The notes beneath the pieces are model-generated. The model did no database searches and was not told the DNA's origin. It saw only the letters and a program-made list of their open reading frames with translations. A stretch of DNA of 64,000 bases from Pseudomonas azotoformans (lineage in GTDB: Bacteria > Pseudomonadota > Gammaproteobacteria > Pseudomonadales > Pseudomonadaceae). The DNA is taken from assembly GCF_900103345.1 (NCBI RefSeq), contig NZ_LT629702.1:5929501-5993500 (forward strand), in the 5' to 3' direction. Made by a program: the position numbers and the translations under genes. Of the stretch, positions 56,710-64,000 are shown in pieces (position 1 is the stretch's first letter; each line of letters opens with the position of its first letter).

Positions 56710-58050
56710 ATGTCCATCTACAACAAGCTTGACCTGACTGGCTGGAAACCCCGGCAACTGACGTCCCAGGAAGTGCGCTTCGCCACCTGGATCGCGTTTT
56801 TCGCCTGGGTGTTTGCGGTGTATGACTTCATCCTGTTCGGCACCTTGCTGCCGGAGATTGGCCGGCACTTTGGCTGGGGTGAAGTGGAGCAAGCGGAAAT
56901 CGCGACCTGGGTCGCGGTGGGCACGGCGGTGGTGGCCTTCGCCATTGGCCCGGTGGTCGACAAGTTGGGCCGGCGCAAAGGCATTATCTTCACCGTGGCC
57001 GGCTCTGCACTGTGTTCGGCGCTGACCGCAATCGGTGGTGCGTGGGGCAAGTCGCCGCTGATTTTGATCCGTTCGTTGGGCGGCCTGGGCTATGCCGAGG
57101 AGACCGTCAACGCCACCTATCTCAGCGAGCTGTACGGCGCCTCGGAAGACCCGCGCCTGACCAAACGCCGTGGCTTTATCTACAGCCTGGTGCAAGGCGG
57201 CTGGCCGGTCGGTGCGTTGATTGCCGCTGGGTTGACCGCGCTGTTGCTGCCGATCATCGGCTGGCAGGGCTGCTTTATCTTCGCCGCGATCCCGGCCATC
57301 GTCATCGCGATCATGGCACGCAAGCTCAAGGAGAGCCCACAGTTCCAGATTCACCAACGTATCAGCGAGCTGCGTAAAAGCGGCGCGGTGAAAGAAGCGC
57401 AGAACGTCGCCGTGACCTACGGCGTCGACTACGACGAACACAGCAAGGCTGGCCTCAAGGCCGCCTTCCGTGGCCCGGCGCGCCGCGCCACGTTGGTGAT
57501 CGGCGCCGCGCTGTTACTCAACTGGGCGGCGATCCAGGTGTTCAGCGTGCTGGGCACTTCGGTGATCGTCAGCGTGCACCACATCTCGTTCGAGAACTCG
57601 CTGATCATCCTTGTGCTGTCGAACTTGGTGGGCTACTGCGGTTACCTCAGCCACGGCTGGATGGGCGACAAGATCGGCCGTCGCAATGTGATCGGCCTGG
57701 GCTGGATGCTCGGCGGTCTGGCGTTTGCCGGGATGCTGTTTGGCCCGAGCAATATGCCGATGGTGGTCGGGCTGTACAGCCTGGGCCTGTTTTTCCTGAT
57801 CGGGCCGTACTCGGCGGCGCTGTTCTTTATCAGCGAGAGTTTCCCCACCAGCATCCGTGCGACCGGTGGCGCGATCATCCACGCCATGGGGCCGATTGGT
57901 GCGGTGGTCGCAGGCTTTGGCGCGACCCAAGTGTTGTCCGCCGGCAGCGACTGGCAGACCGCCGCGCTGTGGTTCGGCGCGCTGCCGTGCTTCCTGTCCG
58001 GCGCGCTGATGTTCGCCGCACGGCATGTGCGTCCGGAAACCGTTCAGTAA
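56710..58050 (+). CDS. MFS transporter of the imide/amide cluster
   Basis: 446 residues, 12 membrane segments. MFS motifs: VAVGTAVVAFAIGPVVDKLGRRKGI (loop 2-3) and SHGWMGDKIGRRNVIGLG (loop 8-9). An unusual cytosolic middle loop (ELRKSGAVKEAQNVAVTYGVDYDEHSKAGLK) splits the halves. Probably imports the substrate of the amidase/hydrolase pair. It is separated from the hydrolase gene by a REPIN and followed after 10 bp by an SDR gene. Confidence 0.85.
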   Translation: MSIYNKLDLTGWKPRQLTSQEVRFATWIAFFAWVFAVYDFILFGTLLPEIGRHFGWGEVEQAEIATWVAVGTAVVAFAIGPVVDKLGRRKGIIFTVAGSALCSALTAIGGAWGKSPLILIRSLGGLGYAEETVNATYLSELYGASEDPRLTKRRGFIYSLVQGGWPVGALIAAGLTALLLPIIGWQGCFIFAAIPAIVIAIMARKLKESPQFQIHQRISELRKSGAVKEAQNVAVTYGVDYDEHSKAGLKAAFRGPARRATLVIGAALLLNWAAIQVFSVLGTSVIVSVHHISFENSLIILVLSNLVGYCGYLSHGWMGDKIGRRNVIGLGWMLGGLAFAGMLFGPSNMPMVVGLYSLGLFFLIGPYSAALFFISESFPTSIRATGGAIIHAMGPIGAVVAGFGATQVLSAGSDWQTAALWFGALPCFLSGALMFAARHVRPETVQ

Positions 58051-58060
58051 GGAGTGATTG

Positions 58061-58822
58061 ATGAGCCGTAAAGTTGCTTTGATTACCGGTGCCGCCAGTG
58101 GCATCGGCCAAGCCCTCGCCGTGGCCTATGCCCGCGTGGGTGTGGCGGTGGTGGGCGGGTATTACCCGGCCGACCCCCATGACCCGCAGGCCACCGTCGG
58201 CCTGGTGGAAGAAGCCGGCGGCGAATGCCTGATGCTGCCGTTGGACGTGGGCAATACTGCCTCGGTGGACGCCCTGGCCGAACAGGCGGTGGCGCATTTC
58301 GGCCGGCTGGACTATGCCGTGGCCAATGCCGGCCTGCTGCGCCGCGCACCGTTGCTGGAGATGACCGACGCGCTGTGGGACGAGATGCTCAATGTCGACC
58401 TCACGGGGGTGATGCGCACCTTCCGTGCGGCCACCCGGCATATGACTGAAGGCGGCGCGCTGGTGGCGATTTCGTCGATTGCCGGTGGCGTGTATGGCTG
58501 GCAGGAACACAGCCATTACGCGGCGGCCAAGGCCGGTGTGCCGGGGTTGTGCCGGTCGCTGGCGGTGGAATTGGCGCCGCTGGGGATTCGTTGCAATGCG
58601 GTGATCCCGGGGTTGATCGAGACGCCGCAGTCACTGGATGCAAAGAATTCGCTGGGGCCGGCAGGCTTGGCGAAAGCGGCGCGGGCGATTCCCTTGGGCC
58701 GGGTAGGGCGGGCAGATGAAGTGGCGTCGCTGGTGCAGTTCTTGACCAGTGATGCGTCGAGCTATTTGACCGGGCAAAGCATCGTTATCGACGGTGGTTT
58801 AACCGTGCGCTGGCCTGACTGA
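58061..58822 (+). CDS. Short-chain dehydrogenase/reductase (first)
   Basis: 253 residues from the ATG at 58061 behind AAGGAG. Cofactor motif [12 protein letters not shown] in VANAGLL, catalytic Ser in AISSIAGG and Tyr/Lys in HYAAAKAG. The unusual [11 protein letters not shown] after the second strand suggests NADP preference is not classical. It has 10 bp to the MFS gene, so it belongs to the same transcript. Substrate unknown. Confidence 0.88.
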   Translation: MSRKVALITGAASGIGQALAVAYARVGVAVVGGYYPADPHDPQATVGLVEEAGGECLMLPLDVGNTASVDALAEQAVAHFGRLDYAVANAGLLRRAPLLEMTDALWDEMLNVDLTGVMRTFRAATRHMTEGGALVAISSIAGGVYGWQEHSHYAAAKAGVPGLCRSLAVELAPLGIRCNAVIPGLIETPQSLDAKNSLGPAGLAKAARAIPLGRVGRADEVASLVQFLTSDASSYLTGQSIVIDGGLTVRWPD

Positions 58823-58837
58823 TGTACCCGATCCAAA

Positions 58838-58926
58838 TGTGGGAGGGGGCTTGCCCCCGATGAGAGTTTCTCAGCCAGCTTATCTGTAGCTGACACTCTG
58901 CAATCGGGGGCAAGCCCCCTCCCACA
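58838..58926. repeat. REPIN (GTGGGAGGGGGCTTGCCCCCGAT class) between the two SDR genes
   Basis: TGTGGGAGGGGGCTTGCCCC / GGGGCAAGCCCCCTCCCACA; the interior (GAGAGTTTCTCAGCCAGC) is unlike the other copies of the class. Confidence 0.9.
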
Positions 58927-58958
58927 TTGGAACTGCGTTTTCTGTAGGAGATGTGTGT

Positions 58959-59708
58959 ATGCCTCAACTTCTTAACCGCCGCGCCGTGATCACCGGCGCC
59001 GGCAGCGGCATCGGCGCCGCCATCGCCCGGGCCTACGCCGCTGAAGGTGCACGCCTGTTGCTGGCCGACCGCAACGCGGCCAGCCTCGCCGAAACCGCGA
59101 TCACCTGCCGCAACCTCGGCGCCGAGGTGTTCGAGTGCCTGGCCGACGTGGGCACTGTCGAAGGCGCCCAGGCCAGTGTCGACCGCTGCGTCGAACACTT
59201 TGGCGGCATCGACATCCTGGTCAACAACGCCGGCATGCTCACCCAGGCCCGTTGCGTGGACCTGACCCTTGAAATGTGGAACGACATGCTGCGCATCGAC
59301 CTCACCAGCGTGTTCATCGCCAGCCAGCGTGCGTTGCCGCATATGCTTGCGCAGCGCTGGGGGCGGATCATCAATGTGGCTTCGCAACTGGGCATCAAGG
59401 GCGGCGCCGAGCTGACCCATTACGCCGCGGCCAAGGCCGGGGTGATCGGCTTCACCAAGTCCTTGGCCCTGGAGGTGGCCAAGGACAATGTACTGGTCAA
59501 CGCCATCGCCCCCGGCCCCATCGAGACGCCGTTGGTGGGCGGTATCAGCGAGGACTGGAAGCGTGCCAAGGCCAAGGAGCTGCCCCTGGGCCGCTTTGGC
59601 CTGGCGGATGAAGTGGCGCCGGTGGCGGTGCTGCTGGCCAGCGAGCCGGGCGGCAACCTGTTCGTCGGCCAGACCCTGGGCCCGAACTCCGGCGATGTCA
59701 TGCCATGA
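58959..59708 (+). CDS. Short-chain dehydrogenase/reductase (second)
   Basis: 249 residues from the ATG at 58959, with TAGGAG 9 bp upstream. Motifs TGAGSGIGAA, NNAGML, Ser in NVASQLG and [16 protein letters not shown] after strand 2 (Asp) points to NAD. About the length and layout of 3-oxoacyl reductase-like SDRs, but not a FabG by context. Thirteen bases before the MCGLCG gene. Confidence 0.88.
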   Translation: MPQLLNRRAVITGAGSGIGAAIARAYAAEGARLLLADRNAASLAETAITCRNLGAEVFECLADVGTVEGAQASVDRCVEHFGGIDILVNNAGMLTQARCVDLTLEMWNDMLRIDLTSVFIASQRALPHMLAQRWGRIINVASQLGIKGGAELTHYAAAKAGVIGFTKSLALEVAKDNVLVNAIAPGPIETPLVGGISEDWKRAKAKELPLGRFGLADEVAPVAVLLASEPGGNLFVGQTLGPNSGDVMP

Positions 59709-59721
59709 GCGAGGTGTAGCC

Positions 59722-60024
59722 ATGTGCGGACTCTGCGGGCTGCTCGGCGAAGACCTGCACTGGAGCGATCCCCTGGGTGACGAACTGCCCCGGCGCCGCG
59801 AACGCCTGCGCCGGATTGCGGCGATCAACCAGGTGCTGGCGGTGTTCCGGCTCAAAGTCGAGGACTTCCAGGGCACGTCCTATCTGCTGTTGGGCGCCAC
59901 CGGCAAACAGGCACTCGCCAATGGCTTGGACCCACTCTGGCTGGCCGCCGAAACCATGCTCGGCCGCCCGTTAGACCCCCTCGACCCCCAACTGCTCGAC
60001 CACTTGGAACACAACCCGTTGTAG
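59722..60024 (+). CDS. Small protein starting MCGLCG, function unknown
   Basis: 100 residues: MCGLCGLLGEDLHWSDPLGDELPRR, then a basic helix (RERLRRIAAINQVLAVFRLK) and VEDFQGTSYLLLGATGKQALANGLDPLWLAAETMLGRPLDP. The first residues resemble the N-terminal nucleophile Cys of class II glutamine amidotransferases, but the rest of that fold is missing. It sits 13 bp after the second SDR. The stop codon TAG lies inside a REPIN beginning at 60020, so the natural C-terminus may have been altered. Confidence 0.7.
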   Translation: MCGLCGLLGEDLHWSDPLGDELPRRRERLRRIAAINQVLAVFRLKVEDFQGTSYLLLGATGKQALANGLDPLWLAAETMLGRPLDPLDPQLLDHLEHNPL

Positions 60025-60119
60025 GAGCGAGCTTGCTCGCGAAGAATGCAGAGGCGCCGCGTTAAGTCAGGCTGCCTGCGTTATCGTTGACGACCTTCGC
60101 GAGCAAGTTCGCTCCTACA
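60020..60119. repeat. REPIN (GAGCTTGCTCGCGAA class) supplying a stop codon
   Basis: TGTAGGAGCGAGCTTGCTCG / CGAGCAAGTTCGCTCCTACA; one mismatch in the right arm. The TAG within TGTAGGAG ends the 100-residue gene. Confidence 0.87.
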
Positions 60120-60135
60120 GGGGGCGGAGGTAAAT

Positions 60136-61106
<971 letters not shown>

Positions 61107-61110
<4 letters not shown>

Positions 61111-62282
61111 TCACACTGCGCGTTCTCGGCACCTCCGTTACCCTGCTCGAATGCCTGCGCGTACGCGCCGAACAGGAGTTGGGCATTCGCCTGGTGTACC
61201 AGGTGCACGACGTCGAACAGGCCCAGCGTATCGCGGTGATGCAGCCCGACAGCTACGACCTGTACGACCAGTGGTTCCACAACGTCGACTTTGTGTGGCC
61301 GGCCCAGGCGATCCAACCCATCGATACGCGGCGCATCGCCTTGTGGCATGAGATCAACGACCTGCCCAAGCGCGGGCGCCTGTCGGCCGCCGACCGCCTG
61401 GGCAGTGGCAGCGTGCCCAGTGAGCGGCTGTTCGTACAGCACGACGGCAGCCTCGGCAGCACGGTCACCGAGCGCATCAGCATGCTGCCGCTGACCCACA
61501 ACGCCGACAGTTTCGCCTACCGCCCCGAGCGCTTGCCTGAGGGTTTTTGCCACGGCAACGAGAGCTGGGGTTGGCTGCTGGACCCGGCTTGGCGTGCGCG
61601 CACCGCGCTGCAAAGCGACGCCGCCATCGGCGCCCTGGATGCCGCACTGGCGGTACAGGGCGCGGGGCTGGCCAGCTTCAGGGACATCGGCAATATGAGC
61701 ATCGAAGAGATCGACGTGCTCGCTGACATCCTCGTACGTAAGCAGAAAGAAGGGCACTTCGCGGCGTTCTGGTCTGATGATGAAGAGGCTGCGCAGTTGA
61801 TGCTCAGTCCGAGTATCGATATCCAGAGCCTGTGGTCGCCGACCTTGATGCGCCTGCATCGCGCGGGGGTGAAATACCGCCTTGCCGTGCCGCGTGAAGG
61901 TTATCGCGCGTGGTTTGGTGGGTTGTCGTTGTCGCGGCATGCCAAGGGGGCGGTGCTGGACGCGGCGTATGCGTATTTGAACTGGTGGTTGTCGGGCTGG
62001 CCTGGGGCGGTGATGGCGCGGCAGGGGTACTACATCGGTAACCCGGCGCGCAGTCGTGATCATTTGAGCAGTGCGGAGTGGGATTACTGGTATGCGGGGC
62101 TGCCGGCGCGGGAGGAGTTGCTGGGCAGTGATGGGTTGCCGTTGATCGATGTGGGGGAAGTGCGGGATGGGGGGTCTTATGAGCAGCGCATGGGGCATAT
62201 TGCGGTGTGGAATTCGGTGATGGATGAGCATAATTATCTGGTGCGGCGGTGGGGGGATTTTATGCGGGCTCGGGGTGGGTGA
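61107..62282 (+). CDS. Solute-binding-protein-like protein without signal peptide
   Basis: 391 residues from the ATG at 61107, which overlaps the COG0523 stop. The chain starts directly with the mature-type SBP strand MITLRVLGTSVTLLECLRVRAEQELGIRLVY and continues DSYDLYDQWFHNVDFVWPAQAIQPID, LTHNADSFAY, WGWLLDP and GYYIGNPA, as in spermidine/putrescine-type extracellular binding proteins. Yet no signal peptide exists, and upstream in-frame residues belong to the GTPase gene in another frame. No ABC permease or ATPase is adjacent. It may be a cytosolic binding or enzyme-accessory protein. Confidence 0.82.
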
Positions 62283-62621
62283 TTGGTTGATTGAGTACAT
62301 ATCCGTTATTTAGGTAACGGCGGCTTATGGTTCCGCTCTTACAGCGGCTCACTTTTGGAGGGACCCAAAAGTAAGCAAAAGGTCCTCGCCCCAACACTCG
62401 GCACCTCGCCTAGGCTCGGTGTGCCCTCACTCCGGCTTGAATCCGTGGGCCGCCGTCATGGGCCATCCTTGGCCCAGGACGGCTAACCCGGCGTCCTGCC
62501 GGGTTAGCCACGGATTCAAGCCTGCGTTCGGCCAGCGTGTTTGACGGGGCGCCCCAGATCAAAAGCAAGAGCGCGGCGGCCTCAGAGCCGACCGGATTGT
62601 ATGGCCGGTACTCGGTCAAAG

Positions 62622-62710
62622 TGTGGGAGGGGGCTTGCCCCCGATGGCAGTGGGTCAGTCACTGATGAGTTGGCTGACACACCGCCATCGGGGGCAAGCC
62701 CCCTCCCACA
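62622..62710. repeat. REPIN (GTGGGAGGGGGCTTGCCCCCGAT class) inside the 785-bp element
   Basis: TGTGGGAGGGGGCTTGCCCC / GGGGCAAGCCCCCTCCCACA, with ATGGCAGTG/CACCGCCAT extensions. It sits in the spacer between the two inverted units. Confidence 0.9.
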
Positions 62711-62744
62711 GTTTGATCTTCATGTATCAGTTGAAGGGTGGTTT

Positions 62745-62792
<48 letters not shown>

Positions 62793-63291
62793 CTTTTGAT
62801 TTTGATCTTAGGCGCCCCGTCAAACACGCTGGCCGGAATTCGGCAGGGATTTGGGGGGTAAACCGGCAGGGATGCCGGTTTAGCCGCCCCGCGCCATGGA
62901 TGGCGCGTGGCGGCGGCCCCCCAAATCACTGTCGGATTACGGGCACACCGAGCCTAAGCGAGGTGCCGAGTGTTGGGGCAAGAGCCCTTTGCTTACTTTG
63001 GGGCTTTTCCAAAGTGAGCCGCCGTAAGGGCGGAACCAATATCCGCCGTTACCCAAATAACGGATATGTACTCAACTCAAAAACCCCAGCCAACCCATTG
63101 TCGCCAAAAAACCGCCACAAAACCCCCAGGTTTTATTGGGTGCACATAAGCCCACTCCCAGCTAATCTCCTCAAACCGAATATTCAATCCAGATGGATAT
63201 TTTTTTGACGCCAGGTCAGCAGTCGCAGGGAATGCACATGACAAAGGGACGTAATGGCAGAGAGAGGCGAACGCTGCCAGAGGGCACTGCA

Positions 63292-64000
63292 ATGAGGTGG
63301 CGCCACACGTTCCAGACCCGCATCGCCGGGGTGCTCGCGCTGTTGCTGCTGGTGGTGGTAGCCGCCACCTATTTCTCTGTGAAGACCGCCACCGCCCGCG
63401 CCATGGAAAACCAGGCGCAAGTCCAGCTGAAAACCGGTAGCCAGGTGTTCGAACGCCTGCTCGATCTGCGCGGGCGTCGCCTGCAATACGGCCTGGACTG
63501 GCTGACCGTCGATCTGCCATTCAAACAAGCCGTGGCCGACGGCAAGACCGTGCCGATTCTGGCCGCGCTGCGCCGTCACGGCACCGGTATCCGCTCCAGC
63601 GAGGTATTTGTGCTGGGCCTGGATGGCAAGGTCATGGTCAGCACCTTGCCGATCCTCACCCGTGGCCAGTTTTTTCCCTACGACGACGCCCTGCGTCACG
63701 CGCGGCGCACGGGCCTGCAGATGCTGATCGTGTCCTTGGATGGGCGGCCTTATCTGTTGGTGCAGGATGAAGTGATCGACGAGCTGCCGATCGCACGCGT
63801 CGTCATGGGGTTCCCCATGGACAAGCTGTTCGCCAATGAACTGCGCTCCATGAGCAACCTGGAGGTGTCGTTCCTCAGCGTGCAGGACGGCAAGCCGGGC
63901 CCGTTGTTCAGCACGCAGCCGGACGCCTACCAGGCCGGCACCCTCAGCCTGTTGCGCGAAGGGCATATCGACCCCGAACCGCAGATTCATCTGTTCTACG
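63292..64000 (+). CDS. Membrane-anchored sensor protein, N-terminal part (3' end outside window)
   Basis: Open from the ATG at 63292 (AGAGGG seven bases upstream) to the window end, 236 residues visible. Residues about 10-28 (RIAGVLALLLLVVVAATYFSV) are a membrane anchor, followed by a periplasmic sensing region: a helix (MENQAQVQLKTGSQVFERLLDLRGRRLQYGLDWL) and Cache-like strands (SSEVFVLGLDGKVMVST, LLVQDEVIDELPIARVVMGFPMD). This layout is common in diguanylate cyclases/phosphodiesterases and histidine kinases; the output domain lies beyond the window. ATGs at 63232 and 63238 are in frame but have poorer ribosome sites. Confidence 0.75.
   Translation, partial: MRWRHTFQTRIAGVLALLLLVVVAATYFSVKTATARAMENQAQVQLKTGSQVFERLLDLRGRRLQYGLDWLTVDLPFKQAVADGKTVPILAALRRHGTGIRSSEVFVLGLDGKVMVSTLPILTRGQFFPYDDALRHARRTGLQMLIVSLDGRPYLLVQDEVIDELPIARVVMGFPMDKLFANELRSMSNLEVSFLSVQDGKPGPLFSTQPDAYQAGTLSLLREGHIDPEPQIHLFY

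Overview
The window looks like a chromosomal segment of a fluorescent Pseudomonas (P. fluorescens group). The evidence is the high-GC coding style, near-continuous Pseudomonas-type genes (homogentisate operon with an IclR regulator, YebG, DUF3509, PsiE, single-chain L-serine dehydratase, Icp next to an alternative Lon) and a dense population of REP/REPIN palindromes of the kinds known from P. fluorescens. I see no rRNA, tRNA, CRISPR array, prophage or insertion sequence. Most genes are core functions; the accessory-looking parts are the fec/iron block (about 19.5-27.5 kb), the 53-62.3 kb catabolic cluster and the repeat block at 62.3-63.1 kb.

Layout. 0-3.1 kb: end of a TonB receptor, a YncE-like propeller protein and the PBP4-type lipoprotein DacB. 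3.1-8.7 kb: homogentisate (tyrosine/phenylalanine) degradation, with hmgR divergent from hmgA-fahA-maiA and an aromatic-acid-type MFS transporter. 8.7-12.1 kb: SirB1-like protein, leucine-dehydrogenase-like protein with an altered catalytic motif, YebG with a perfect LexA box, PsiE, DUF3509. 12.4-16.2 kb: serine transporter and L-serine dehydratase with a divergent LysR regulator. 16.4-19.4 kb: HPF-like ribosome factor, DHA2 efflux pump and its divergent LysR regulator. 19.5-27.5 kb: fecA-fecR-fecI with a Fur-like box, a divergent membrane operon (DUF3649, PepSY reductase-like, DUF3325), then a second sigma/FecR pair with no receptor. 27.5-38.9 kb: glutaredoxin-like protein, NdpA/YejK, HU, RlmF, and valS / holC-linked protein / holC / pepA divergent from lptFG. 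39-45 kb: lepA-lepB, then rnc-era-recO-pdxJ. 45.3-52.8 kb: multicopper oxidase, TadA, CmoB, CmoA, YhhN, Icp and an AsrA-like Lon protease.

53-62.3 kb is the most interesting gene block. A GntR regulator with two DNA-binding domains is divergent from an eight-gene same-strand cluster: amidase, NodB-fold hydrolase (cyclic-imide-hydrolase/PgdA type), MFS transporter, two SDR oxidoreductases, a 100-residue protein starting MCGLCG, a COG0523 metallochaperone-type GTPase, and a solute-binding-protein fold without signal peptide, translationally coupled to the GTPase. Two nearly identical 24-bp sites in opposite orientation lie in the divergent promoter region. I infer an inducible pathway for uptake and hydrolysis of a cyclic imide or similar amide, with metal supplied to the hydrolase by the GTPase; the substrate cannot be read from sequence.

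62.3-63.1 kb holds no credible gene. It is a 785-bp element made of two inverted, diverged copies of a roughly 264-bp unit. Within each copy a series of hairpins is kept although the stem sequences differ, with several compensatory base changes. Between the copies sit a REPIN and eight tandem GCTCTG units. The window ends in the start of a membrane-anchored sensor protein.
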